A stretch of 59,969 nucleotides of DNA, taken from NCBI GenBank assembly GCA_038123735.1, contig JAYPAP010000004.1:1-59969 (forward strand). Direction: 5' to 3'. Made by a program: the position numbers and the translations under genes. Shown here piece by piece: positions 35,443 through 44,357 of this stretch. The notes beneath the pieces were generated by a model, which was given only the letters and a program-made list of their open reading frames with translations, searched no databases and was not told where the DNA came from. Source of the stretch: REDI01 sp038123735 (GTDB taxonomy: Bacteria > Myxococcota_A > UBA796 > GCA-2862545). Numbering within the stretch: position 1 is the stretch's first letter; each line of letters begins with the position of its first letter.

Positions 35443-37089
35443 TCAGGAGTTGGGGATTTCTTGAGGCGCCATAACGAAGGCGGTGTTGTACAGATAATGA
35501 CCGAGGCTCAGGATAATGCCGGTACCAACCATAAGAACGGTGGGTACTTGCCCGAGGGTTCCCATCGCGAGTACCACACAGAGCAAGGGTAGAATGTGTC
35601 CCAGCGCAAGCCCGCCCCACCAGAAGTGCTGGCGGTACCGCCCTTTGACCATCGACTCGCCGGCACGCCGTGCCACCTCGGAAGGGTGCGGGGTCCAAAC
35701 ATCCCCGACCAATGTGATCGCCGCCGAACAGGCGATCGCCACGGCCATCACCACTTGCGCCACCCCACCCATCTGACCATCGACCAGGAAAGGCATGGAG
35801 CCGAATACGATCATGTGGGCGAACATCTGTACGGGTACGTGAGCTCCCTGCCACAAGTCTCGACCTTCGGCCTGGGCAAATAGAAATGCCGTGTACGTGG
35901 ACGCGAGGATCGACGGCACGATGGACGCCGCCGCGAAGGCCACCCGAAGCTGAGAGGGCATCGGCCATGCAAACCACCAGCTATACGCCTCAACGGCCCA
36001 CCAAAGACCTGTAATACCGCTGAATACCGATAGGATCCAGGCGGCGCGTGCCACCCAGCTCCGCCACTGTGGCCGAACCAGCAGGTAGAAGAACCGGTCG
36101 GGCCGATCGAGGTCGATGACCAGGAGCAATAGGGTCAGCAGCGTCATGATGATCCCCAACAACCCACCGCCAACCATCGCGACCTGAGAGAACGGCAAGA
36201 TCGACTCGGGAAGAATCGCGGCCGCCGCGAGGAACCCAAAGCTGCCCGCCGCAATGTGCTTAGTGACCACATAGGTTGGAATCTGCCAATGCCACTGAAT
36301 GTCGTGCTGGGCGTTGTAGCCGACCTGCACCATGTGCTCGGCCATCTTGCCGCCGACATTGAGTGGTCCGCCCGTCTGGAGGCCCTGCGGCTGGGGAGCA
36401 CGCCGAGAGTCCGGGCCGGTCTTCGATGGCGGAGGTGAGGATTTGGCCCCGGGAGCATGCACCGGATGCCCAGGATGGAGGGAGAGCACATCGGCGAACA
36501 TCATCCCAGCGGGCTCACGAGACACCGCGGTAGGGTGCATCGCGATGTCGTTGCCCTCGATGTAGAACACCTTCGGCGCTGTGCCTTGTTCCGGCTTTCG
36601 CACCGTCACATTATTTTTGGCGAGCTTCCTGCTGATCTCGCTAGAAGGGTCATCGAGATCGCCGGCGATGATCGCGTGCTCGGGACAGACCACAACACAG
36701 GCAGGCTCCATCCCCACATCGACGCGATGACTGCAATAGTGGCACTTGGCTGCGGTATGGGTATCCGGATCGATATAGATCGCATCATAGGGACAAGCCT
36801 GAGTACAGGCCTTACAACCGATACAAGCGTCGGTATCAAATTCAACGATCCCATCATCCCGCTGATACATCGCCGCCGTTGGACAGATGCGGACGCAGGG
36901 CGGATTGCTGCAGTGATTGCAGCGGGTCACCTGAAACGCCCGCCGAACGTCGGGATATGCACCCGTCTCCGTATACTTGACCCATGTGCGATTTACCCCG
37001 AGCGGAACCTGGTTTTCGGACTTGCAGGCGGTGGAGCATGCATGACACCCGATGCAGCTGCGATTGTCGATTACAAAGCCGTAATTCAT
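35443..37089 (-). CDS. Fused four-cluster ferredoxin and NrfD-type membrane subunit
   Basis: 548 residues from ATG 37089 (GGGAAAG upstream), where the conserved sequence begins (MNYGFVIDNRSCIGCHACS). Residues 1-160 carry sixteen Cys in four [4Fe-4S] motifs: CIGCHACSTAC, CNHCSNPPCVRICP, CIGCKACTQACP, and CHYCSHRVDVGMEPACVVVCP, as in PsrB/NrfC/TtrB. A linker with two Pro-rich tracts leads to an NrfD/PsrC-like quinone-reactive membrane domain of about eight helices (from HIAAGSFGFLAAAAILP to the end). In most relatives the two parts are separate proteins. First gene of the molybdoenzyme operon; 15 bases before the catalytic-subunit start. Divergent from the heat-shock gene. Confidence 0.88.
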   Translation of the reverse strand: MNYGFVIDNRSCIGCHACSTACKSENQVPLGVNRTWVKYTETGAYPDVRRAFQVTRCNHCSNPPCVRICPTAAMYQRDDGIVEFDTDACIGCKACTQACPYDAIYIDPDTHTAAKCHYCSHRVDVGMEPACVVVCPEHAIIAGDLDDPSSEISRKLAKNNVTVRKPEQGTAPKVFYIEGNDIAMHPTAVSREPAGMMFADVLSLHPGHPVHAPGAKSSPPPSKTGPDSRRAPQPQGLQTGGPLNVGGKMAEHMVQVGYNAQHDIQWHWQIPTYVVTKHIAAGSFGFLAAAAILPESILPFSQVAMVGGGLLGIIMTLLTLLLLVIDLDRPDRFFYLLVRPQWRSWVARAAWILSVFSGITGLWWAVEAYSWWFAWPMPSQLRVAFAAASIVPSILASTYTAFLFAQAEGRDLWQGAHVPVQMFAHMIVFGSMPFLVDGQMGGVAQVVMAVAIACSAAITLVGDVWTPHPSEVARRAGESMVKGRYRQHFWWGGLALGHILPLLCVVLAMGTLGQVPTVLMVGTGIILSLGHYLYNTAFVMAPQEIPNS

Positions 37090-37257
37090 GGACTTTCCCG
37101 TGGCGATGGCCGCAGTAGACCACGAATGACCCACCATGGGAATAGCAACCTGAAGTTGCGACGAAGGCTTGACCCCCTCCCAAACGTCCCTACTGTTTTC
37201 GTGTGAGCGCCGCCGACCTGGGGCCCTCACTGTTCAACCCAAAACCAACGCTAGCCC

Positions 37258-37295
37258 CGCCAAATGGGGGGCCAGTTTGGCGCACTACCGGTGCG
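37258..37295. promoter_or_regulatory. Inverted repeats upstream of the small heat-shock gene
   Basis: CGCCAAA at 37258-37264 and TTTGGCG at 37276-37282 form a 7-base inverted repeat with 11-base spacer; CGCAC/GTGCG (37281-37295) overlaps its right arm. They lie 27-64 bases before the ATG at 37322 in the 232-base divergent region, suitable for a repressor site or a structured leader. Neither a CIRCE sequence nor a clear ROSE element is present. Confidence 0.35.
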
Positions 37296-37321
37296 TCTAC
37301 CGTTCGCTCAATGGAGGAACC

Positions 37322-37771
37322 ATGGACCGCTATGATCTCACCCCACTCTTCAGGACCTCCGTCGGCTTCGACCGCATGGCTCGCCTGATGGATGCCGCGC
37401 TGACAACCGACCGTCCGCAGCGCTCATACCCCCCGTACAACATCGTCAAAACCGATGAGGATCGCTATCAAATCTCGATCGCTGTCGCGGGGTTTACCGA
37501 GGCCGACCTGGAGATCCAGTCCCAGAATGGTCGCCTGACCATCCGAGGCCGAACGGCCGACGCACCGGAAGGTGTCGAATATCTCCACCGTGGAATCGCC
37601 GGTCGTGCCTTTGAAAGAACGTTTCAACTCGCTGACCACATCGTCATCGAAGAGGCGACCCTAGACCACGGCTTACTTCACATCGGCCTACGCCGGGAGG
37701 TCCCCGAGGCGCTGAAACCTCGTAATATTTCAATTAGAACACTGTTTTCAGAGCCACAAGCCGCCAAGTAG
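37322..37771 (+). CDS. Small heat-shock protein of the Hsp20/IbpA family
   Basis: 149 residues from ATG 37322, with GGAGGA four bases before. The alpha-crystallin domain runs from about 35 to 125: YPPYNIVKTDEDRYQISIAVAGFTEADLEI, then LTIRGRT, GIAGRAFERTFQLADHIVIEEATLDHGLLHI. The N-terminal wording (YDLTPLFRTSVGFDRMARLMD) is that of IbpA. It holds unfolding proteins for refolding in the cytoplasm as an oligomer. Divergently transcribed from the molybdoenzyme operon. Confidence 0.93.
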   Translation: MDRYDLTPLFRTSVGFDRMARLMDAALTTDRPQRSYPPYNIVKTDEDRYQISIAVAGFTEADLEIQSQNGRLTIRGRTADAPEGVEYLHRGIAGRAFERTFQLADHIVIEEATLDHGLLHIGLRREVPEALKPRNISIRTLFSEPQAAK

Positions 37772-38215
37772 AACCATCGGGGGCGGCCATCGTGCCGCCC
37801 TCACCTCTATGGGACCTCAACAGCAACCGCTGGCTGGTAGAAGCTCGAGGTTGCAGACGCATCGGGCACGTAGTCGGCACCGCCGTTGAAGGAGACCGGG
37901 CTCAGGATGATGCCGAGCACAAGGATGGCGAACCGGCCGGTGATGAACTCGGTGCTGTTGCGTGCGGTACCAAACATGAGGACTCCAATCTGCCGAAAGT
38001 GCTGATGGGCGTTGGCTTCACCGCCGCCCGACACCTACAAATTAGGCCGTCCAAAATTTGATTCTCGTTGCGCACTGTTGCGATTGACGCAGCGTGTAAG
38101 AGGCAAACCAGAAGCCCCATAGCAAAGGATATCCGCCAACTATTACAGGTGAAAGACTTTCCGAAGCCTTTCACCCAGCGACCTGAACCCCCCGACGCAA
38201 CATTGGCGCAACACG
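37772..38215. other. 444-base convergent intergenic region without a clear gene
   Basis: Lies between the convergent ends of the heat-shock gene (+) and queE (-). A GGGCGGC/GCCGCCC hairpin with a 6-base loop sits at 37781-37800 right after the heat-shock stop and may terminate it, though no T-run follows. A 28-base imperfect palindrome occurs at 38148-38175. A 75-codon minus-strand frame (38034 to 37807, GTG start, one hydrophobic segment FAILVLGIILSPVSF) is open, but it has a weak RBS and no family match I can see. Confidence 0.5.
38148..38175. repeat. 28-base imperfect palindrome near the end of queE
   Basis: GGTGAAAG (38148-38155) pairs with CTTTCACC (38168-38175), and the inner CTT/AAG continues the stem across one A-C mismatch to a TCCG loop. 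It lies 40 bases beyond the queE stop in a convergent gap; a 3'-end hairpin is likely, but no T-run follows on either strand. Confidence 0.4.
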
Positions 38216-38950
38216 CTAGACGCCGCGCCGCGCACCAAAGAGGTGAACGTGCAGGCGGTCCGTCATTCGCCACCCACGTGCGACCGCCCAGTGGGCCACC
38301 TGCTCACCCAGCTCCCGAAGCGAACGAGAGTCCGTTCCTTCTGGCATCAGCATCTGGCGATCGGCTGGGAGTCCCAGGGCGCTCACCCAGTGCTCTACTT
38401 CCGCTACATCCGTTAAGTCGGCCACTACCCACTTAAACCAGGATTGTTCCAAGGCCGCGAAGGCCTGGAGTACCTCCGGTTTGATCCGGAGTGACTCGGC
38501 CATCCCCGAGTTCGCCAGCTTCGGCGCCACGACAAAGAGATGGGTACGAGCCACGAGCGCATCCCGCGGGGCGACGGTTCCATTGGTCTCCAAGTCCACG
38601 CCGAATTCGGGGCCCAAGGCTTCCGCAACGTCGACCAGTCCCCGCTGCTGATTCATGGGCTCACCGCCTGTGAACACCACATGCTTGGGATGCAGCGCCC
38701 GGACCTTGGATGCGACATCCTGCGCACTCAGCGAGACCACCTCCCGCTTCCGGTCGAACTTCTGCCCACCCCGATGGGCGAACGACGTTCCCTCGAAGTT
38801 CCAGGTGTGCGGGGTATCACACCACACACAATGCAGATTACACCCAGATAATCGTACAAAAGTGGAGGGTCGCCCAATCGCGGGCCCCTCCCCTTGTACG
38901 GTCTCAAAAATGGCAGGTTGCCCCTCACCCAGGGTGGCCAATCGCATCAT
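38216..38950 (-). CDS. queE: 7-carboxy-7-deazaguanine synthase (radical SAM)
   Basis: 244 residues, the normal length. QueE rearranges 6-carboxy-tetrahydropterin to 7-carboxy-7-deazaguanine in queuosine tRNA-modification synthesis. The start IFETVQGEGPAIGRPSTFVRLSGCNLHCVWCDTPHTW holds the cluster Cys in a C-x3-C-x2-C pattern and the QGEG motif; FTGGEPMNQ is the SAM-binding GGE, and VDLETNGTVAP follows. It overlaps the sirtuin stop by 4 bases (ATGA) and is its downstream partner. The QueD that would supply its substrate is encoded 11 kb away at 49963. Confidence 0.94.
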   Translation of the reverse strand: MMRLATLGEGQPAIFETVQGEGPAIGRPSTFVRLSGCNLHCVWCDTPHTWNFEGTSFAHRGGQKFDRKREVVSLSAQDVASKVRALHPKHVVFTGGEPMNQQRGLVDVAEALGPEFGVDLETNGTVAPRDALVARTHLFVVAPKLANSGMAESLRIKPEVLQAFAALEQSWFKWVVADLTDVAEVEHWVSALGLPADRQMLMPEGTDSRSLRELGEQVAHWAVARGWRMTDRLHVHLFGARRGV

Positions 38951-39810
38951 GCCCGCAGCGCCTCCGCGAGGGCCGGTAACACCAATCCCGCACGACCTTC
39001 GACCTTGACCGTTGCCAAAGGATCACCGCGAGTCGGCCCCACATTGACGACGACCACCGGAATACCCCTGGAGTGCGCTCTCTTCACAAAACGAAACCCA
39101 CTGAATACCGTAAGACTGGAGCCGACGACCACCAGGGCATCCGCTTCATCCACCCAAGCATAGGCTTTCTCAACCCGCCACCTCGGCACATTCTCGCCAA
39201 AGAACACCACATCCGGCTTGAGATCGCCGCCGCAAGAAAGACACCCCACGACCCGAAAACGCTGCACATCACGGTCTTCGAGCACCGCATCCCCGTCCGG
39301 CGCAACCTCATCCACGTCTGGGCGCCAGCCTGCGTTCACCCGGCGCAAGCGCATCTGAAGGCTATCCCGACCTTCCATCTTGCCACATTTCAAGCACCGA
39401 ACATCGTACAGACTTCCATGCAGCTCGATGACTTCCTTCAGTCCTGCCTGCTGATGAAGGCGGTCTACATTCTGCGTGATGGTTCCGATCAACCGCCCTT
39501 GATTCTCCAGGGCCGCGATCGCCTGATGAGCGCCATTTGGCACAGCTTCACGCACCCGGCCCCAACCCGCAGTCGCCCTCGCCCAATACCGTGCACGCGC
39601 CTCGGAATTGCGAGTGAATTCCTGGAACTTGATGGGGTTCCTCGCCCGACGCGCCGTTTCTGGCCCTCGGTAGTCTGGGATCCCCGACTCGGTACTGATC
39701 CCAGCACCCGTGAGCATCACCCAGCGCGACCGCGGGCGAAGCGTACCCACGAGACGGTCCATCTCTGTAGTGAGGTCAAGGGGCGGATCTGGGACGAGCG
39801 CAACGGTCAT
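38947..39810 (-). CDS. cobB: NAD-dependent protein deacylase of the SIR2 (sirtuin) family
   Basis: 287 residues from ATG 39810, close before the conserved VMLTGAGISTESGIPDYRGP. Other sirtuin motifs are TITQNVDRLHQQAG, the catalytic His in IELHGSLYDVRCLKC, zinc Cys pairs CLKC and CLSC, DVVFFGENVPRW, and VVGSSLTV. It removes acetyl or other acyl groups from lysine using NAD+. An insertion of about 35 residues between the Cys pairs (RVNAGWRPDVDEVAPDGD) is longer than in E. coli CobB and resembles the mitochondrial SIRT4-like/class II group. It is coupled to queE by ATGA. Confidence 0.93.
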   Translation of the reverse strand: MTVALVPDPPLDLTTEMDRLVGTLRPRSRWVMLTGAGISTESGIPDYRGPETARRARNPIKFQEFTRNSEARARYWARATAGWGRVREAVPNGAHQAIAALENQGRLIGTITQNVDRLHQQAGLKEVIELHGSLYDVRCLKCGKMEGRDSLQMRLRRVNAGWRPDVDEVAPDGDAVLEDRDVQRFRVVGCLSCGGDLKPDVVFFGENVPRWRVEKAYAWVDEADALVVVGSSLTVFSGFRFVKRAHSRGIPVVVVNVGPTRGDPLATVKVEGRAGLVLPALAEALRA

Positions 39811-39862
39811 GGGATGCCCTAGCGGCTTGAGACGAACGCAGCGAGTGTGCCGCTTCACCAGA

Positions 39863-42800
39863 CTAATGAAAGCCTACATCAAAGCTCAATCCACCGGTAA
39901 ATCCGCGGCGATACTCGCGCCAAATCGCGGGAATGGACTCCCCGTCGATCCGTTCCTCGCCCTGGTGCCAAGTCCACTTCGTATCCAGAATATTCTCAAG
40001 CTTGAGGCGGATGCGCCCGGTCGTTCGGTCGGTATCCCACGCGGTCCACGCCCCTACGACGTTCAGTCCTTCTATCGGCTGGAGGTAGATATCGGCATTG
40101 CCCTGCACGCCTGCTCGGTGCAGTCGGCGACCCACCATATTGAGCGCTACCGTCAGGTCGAGTCGCTCACCCGAATATCCAGCCTGACCGTTCAATGTAT
40201 ATTTTGCCTGACCATCAAGGGGACGAATGGCATTGGTATCCACCCCCACGCTGGCCAGGACTACCTCGGAATTCAGGTAAGCAAAGTTGGTAACGAAATA
40301 AAAGTCGTTCCAGTTCAATCGCCCACCAACCTCGAGCCCCGTCACCCGCGCAGAGGCTGCATTTTGGAACGTGGGAAAGGCATCCGTTCCGCCGACCTGC
40401 TGAAAGGTGCGCTCGATGGGATTGGTGTACTCCTTGACGAAGGCACCCGCGGTGATGGCCTCCGTGGACGATGGATACCACTCCCACCTAAGATCAACCC
40501 CGTCGATAGTGGCCGGAAGCAATCCTACAAAGCCAACGAACTCCTCCCCACTATCCGGGTCGACGAACCGTGAGTCCGACAATTCGTTGAGGTTCGGCCG
40601 AGAGGTAGAGCGGCCATAAGCGAGCCGAAGCTGCATCTCTTCCGAGAGAAAGACCGTGGCCGATGCCGACGGGTATAGAGCGCACTCGGCGCTCCGCTGT
40701 CGCTTCGCCAAGGTAATATCCTCCTCTTTGTCCTGCTCAACACTCTCGAAACAACGACGGAAACCACCAGCGTAGACCTGATCGACCAGGTCCTCCTCTG
40801 GAGTCCGTTCCGGCTCGATCTGGAAGGTATTCACAAAGAGGCGGGACCGTTCGTATCTGAGGCCTCCCACCAGCCGCACCACGCCACCCAAGTTAGCATC
40901 CAATAAGCCGTAGGCACCCAATACGTTGGACGAACCAATATAGTCATCACGCCGCCCCCGGGAGAGGTCGCGGAAGTCCAAGGTTCCCTCGCTGCCGGTA
41001 TTGGCGGGGTTGTACAGCACTTCCGGATTCACCTCAAAGAGGTCCGCCCCACGCTCATCTTCAGGAGACCAGGTGTACACCCTGGTCTCAGAAGCCCGCT
41101 GCTGATTACTCCCGGCGATGCCCGCTTTGGCACTCAGTCCGAGCCATCGCTTCTTCGGGTCCATCACCCGTAGGTTGAGGTCCGCGCCGTAGCTGCGCAC
41201 TTGATCGACAACAGTCGAAAAGTTCCTCTTAACCCCGGAGTCTCCGAAAACGGTGTAGACCCCATCGATCGGTTCGAAGTCAATGTACGAGTAGTTCCTG
41301 CGGTCTGGGGCATCTCGGTCCGCCACCGCGTACAACCCACGATATTCGACGGTAAGGGGGCCAAAGTTGTGGGAACCCCTGCCCTGTTGGGCGACCAGCG
41401 ATCGTTCAAGCCAGCTCAGCAGTACATCGCGCAAGACGCCTTCATCCGACCGTCGCAGCAAGCCCGTCTCTAGTTCGGTGCGTTGTTGGGTCTGATGCGC
41501 ATAGAAGGTGCTGGCGGAGATCGTGTGTTCATCCCATTCGGCTTGCAGGGTGACAATTCCGCCCAGATCGACGTTTCGGTCGGTACGATTCTGCATCATG
41601 TCATTCCGCCGAACTGCGATCCCGTCGTTCAGAGCAAAACTCCGCTGGATCCTCGCCTGATTCCGCCACTTGTCGGACCATTGCCCAGACGCCAAGACCC
41701 CGAAGGTGCCATCGCCAGGCAACCGGGTCCGCCCGCCGCCGCTCATCGATAGGCCCATATCCGGCTGATATCGCCTCACTTCGGGACGATACCGGTTGCC
41801 AAATGATGCGCCGGCATCCCTTCGCTCCTCTTTGGAGAGCCCATTGAGGTCACCAAACGACTCATTCGCCTCTTGGACGACCTGGGGCAGCCCGCGGGTC
41901 CCATCGTCGAAGCCTAACCAGTCGGTCTTTCCGCCTTGATAGGTCAGTCGCCCCCCGCTGGCTCCTAAAAAGTCGGAGAGGTCCGAGGTCGAGGCCGCAT
42001 CGTTGCCTTGGAAGTTGATGATGCCATTTCCGCCCGTCGAAACCCCAACTTGAAAAAACGGCTCCTCGGGTACGCCACGCGTCTGAAGGTTGATAAGACC
42101 GGATCCAAAGGACGCTGGCAAGTCCGCAGAATAGCTCTTCTGCACTTCGATCCCGGACAGAACGCCGGTTGGAAATAGATCGAGGGGCACCACGCGTACG
42201 AGGGGCTCCGGACTCGGCAAGGGTGAGCCGTTCCACAGGGTAGACGAGTACCGATACGGTTGACCCCGCACCAAGACGAACTTGCCCTGCTCGACGGTCA
42301 ATCCCGAGACCCGGGAAAGCGCCTGTGCAGCATCGCTATCCCCTGCGGCGGCCATTTGCTCCGCCCCCAAGACCTCCACCACACTCGATGTCTCCCGCTG
42401 CGCCTCGATCGCATCGGCGATCGTTCCTTCGATGTACGGGGCCGTCACCACGTAGTCTTCAAGGGCGATACCCGCCGGCGTAAGCTCCATATTGAGCGTG
42501 ACCTCGCGCTCAGAGATCACGCGGATATTGTCTATGGTCTGCGTTTCGTAGGTGGGATGGAGGACGGATACCGAGAGCATGCCTGCGGGAAGCTCGGCGG
42601 CAAAGCGCCCTTCTTCATCGGTTGTTACCTCGATCGTCATCCCGCTAAAGAAGACCCGGGCATTGGCTACAGGGGATTGATCCTCTGCGGAGAGGATGGT
42701 GCCCACGAGCGCCCCGGGAGGTAAATCGGGCGTTTCCTCGACTGTATGTGCGCCCTCTTGAAGTCGCTCACCTGCAAGGGGCACCCCGGTTCCGGAGGCC

Positions 42801-43147
42801 TCAATGTCTAGAGCAGGTGGCTGGTCGGGACGAAGGACCACCAGGATGCGAACGACCTCATCGGGCTCCGTCAGGAGGTCCAGCGAGAGAACCGGCGCGC
42901 CCTGGCGCACACCTTGGATAGGAAAACGCCCGGAAGGCACGGTGAGAAAGACCGAGCCCACGTCATCGGTACGGCCCAGTACGCGCTCGCCGGACCGGAT
43001 CTCCAGCCCACGCACCGGGGCGCCGGCCTCGAAGACCACAAACTCCACCCGTGACTCGCCGGCAGGGGCCACGGCGGATCGTTCACCCGCAGGTCCTGCA
43101 TCCGGCTCGGCCCCAACAGCCAGCATCGCGAGGTAGAGAAATAGCAT
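39863..43147 (-). CDS. TonB-dependent outer-membrane receptor with regulatory-like N-terminal domains
   Basis: 1094 residues with a signal peptide (LFLYLAMLAVGA). Two carboxypeptidase-regulatory-like beta domains occupy about 30-230 (GTILSAEDQSPVANARVFFSG … TLNMELTPAG). The plug domain follows (SSVVEVLGAEQMAAAGDSDAAQALSRVSGLTVEQGKFVLVRGQPYRY), then the 22-strand barrel, ending with FDVGFH (terminal aromatic). Substrate unknown; CarboxypepD-like plus plug architecture is typical of SusC-like and oligopeptide or carbohydrate receptors. It is last in a TonB2-type operon, 16 bases after the TPR gene, so probably this system's own receptor. Confidence 0.92.
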   Translation of the reverse strand: MLFLYLAMLAVGAEPDAGPAGERSAVAPAGESRVEFVVFEAGAPVRGLEIRSGERVLGRTDDVGSVFLTVPSGRFPIQGVRQGAPVLSLDLLTEPDEVVRILVVLRPDQPPALDIEASGTGVPLAGERLQEGAHTVEETPDLPPGALVGTILSAEDQSPVANARVFFSGMTIEVTTDEEGRFAAELPAGMLSVSVLHPTYETQTIDNIRVISEREVTLNMELTPAGIALEDYVVTAPYIEGTIADAIEAQRETSSVVEVLGAEQMAAAGDSDAAQALSRVSGLTVEQGKFVLVRGQPYRYSSTLWNGSPLPSPEPLVRVVPLDLFPTGVLSGIEVQKSYSADLPASFGSGLINLQTRGVPEEPFFQVGVSTGGNGIINFQGNDAASTSDLSDFLGASGGRLTYQGGKTDWLGFDDGTRGLPQVVQEANESFGDLNGLSKEERRDAGASFGNRYRPEVRRYQPDMGLSMSGGGRTRLPGDGTFGVLASGQWSDKWRNQARIQRSFALNDGIAVRRNDMMQNRTDRNVDLGGIVTLQAEWDEHTISASTFYAHQTQQRTELETGLLRRSDEGVLRDVLLSWLERSLVAQQGRGSHNFGPLTVEYRGLYAVADRDAPDRRNYSYIDFEPIDGVYTVFGDSGVKRNFSTVVDQVRSYGADLNLRVMDPKKRWLGLSAKAGIAGSNQQRASETRVYTWSPEDERGADLFEVNPEVLYNPANTGSEGTLDFRDLSRGRRDDYIGSSNVLGAYGLLDANLGGVVRLVGGLRYERSRLFVNTFQIEPERTPEEDLVDQVYAGGFRRCFESVEQDKEEDITLAKRQRSAECALYPSASATVFLSEEMQLRLAYGRSTSRPNLNELSDSRFVDPDSGEEFVGFVGLLPATIDGVDLRWEWYPSSTEAITAGAFVKEYTNPIERTFQQVGGTDAFPTFQNAASARVTGLEVGGRLNWNDFYFVTNFAYLNSEVVLASVGVDTNAIRPLDGQAKYTLNGQAGYSGERLDLTVALNMVGRRLHRAGVQGNADIYLQPIEGLNVVGAWTAWDTDRTTGRIRLKLENILDTKWTWHQGEERIDGESIPAIWREYRRGFTGGLSFDVGFH

Positions 43148-43163
43148 CGCTACACCAACCCAG

Positions 43164-44354
43164 TCATGCGCATTGCCAAGGATCTTCCTTGCAATCTAGC
43201 ATCACCTTACGAAGTTCCGTCGCCTGTCGAAACATGGATGCGTCCTTCATCCCGGTCAAGAGCGCATCTGCTTCGGCGAATTGATTGGTCTTAAAGTACG
43301 CATACGCCATGGCGTACCGTACGGATTCATCATTGAGCAGCCCCACGCGTTGCAGGTCGCGCTCCATCATGGCCACCAGCTCGTATCGTCCGAGCTCGAG
43401 AAGGATCCCCAAGCGCTGACGCAGCCGCTTTTCCGAGTCTGCAACACGAGCATTCAAGGCGAGGGCCTTGACCAAGTCACCGGACTGGCGGTAGAGCTCG
43501 GCCGCATCGAGACTGAGGTCATCGGAGCCGCTCAAGGCCGCACGTTCGAGCATCATCGCGGCCGTCCGGGTCATCTGTTGCCCTTGATACAGCCGAGCTA
43601 ACTCCGAAACCACCAACTCCGAGTCGGGAAACCGAAGCTGAGCCAGCTCCAAAAAGACCATCGCATCCTTCGCATTCCCCGCGCGACTCAGTGCTGCCCC
43701 GACCGCGAGATAGTCCTGAGCCGTTGCATCGATCTCGCTCAAATAGCGCTGGCCCAATTCAGCGGCCGTTCGGTAAAGTTGCAGCTCAATTGCCAAAAAT
43801 GTCTGCCGCCGGAGTAGTTCAATATGCTCCGGATGCTGCGCCATCCCGTCAGCCAGGACCGTCCAGGCACGCTCAGGGAAGCCCGTCTTCCGGTAAGCCT
43901 CAGCTCGGAGCGCAAACGTGGATGGGATGGCTTCCCCCACCTCGCCGGCAAGCTCGAGCGCCGCCAGAGATCCGTCGTAGTCTTCAGAATAAAACCTGGC
44001 TTGCCCGAGATATACGTACCACTTGCGGTCCAGAGAAACCGACTCGGACTTCTCAGCCGCATCTCGTTGGATCACCACCGCCCGCTCAAGGTCCTGCGTC
44101 GCCTGGTTGTAGAGGCCCAGATTCATCCGAACCAATCCCCGCAGCAGGAAAAAGCGTGCCCGATCGAGGCCGTCCTGTTCCGCATCCACCATCGCCAGAA
44201 GGTTCGCCGCCTTCTCGTAATTGCCGTCGCTCATCATGAGCGCCGCGAGGTCGACGTAGTTCACATCGTCGACGGGAGTCCGCTTGGACTCCATACTTAA
44301 TGAGTAGGTAGGAAGCACCATAAGGAGCGCCAGTACTGCGTAACGGAAGTGCAT
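43164..44354 (-). CDS. Exported TPR protein of the TonB2-type locus
   Basis: 396 residues with a signal peptide (YAVLALLMVLPTYSLS). Tandem 34-residue tetratricopeptide units run through most of the length, e.g. DLAALMMSDGNYEKAANLLAMVD, RFFLLRGLVRMNLGLYNQATQDLERAV, KWYVYLGQARFYSEDYDGSLAALELA. A TPR protein next to tonB2 is a regular component of TtpC-type systems in Vibrio and Shewanella, probably a periplasmic scaffold. The stop is 16 bases before the receptor start and the start 3 bases after the tonB stop. Confidence 0.85.
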   Translation of the reverse strand: MHFRYAVLALLMVLPTYSLSMESKRTPVDDVNYVDLAALMMSDGNYEKAANLLAMVDAEQDGLDRARFFLLRGLVRMNLGLYNQATQDLERAVVIQRDAAEKSESVSLDRKWYVYLGQARFYSEDYDGSLAALELAGEVGEAIPSTFALRAEAYRKTGFPERAWTVLADGMAQHPEHIELLRRQTFLAIELQLYRTAAELGQRYLSEIDATAQDYLAVGAALSRAGNAKDAMVFLELAQLRFPDSELVVSELARLYQGQQMTRTAAMMLERAALSGSDDLSLDAAELYRQSGDLVKALALNARVADSEKRLRQRLGILLELGRYELVAMMERDLQRVGLLNDESVRYAMAYAYFKTNQFAEADALLTGMKDASMFRQATELRKVMLDCKEDPWQCA

Positions 44355-44357
44355 CGC

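Noticed and set aside
37807..38034. Possible 75-codon small membrane protein on the minus strand between hsp20 and queE.
   Set aside because: GTG start with poor ribosome site, no recognisable family; kept only as a note in the intergenic entry.
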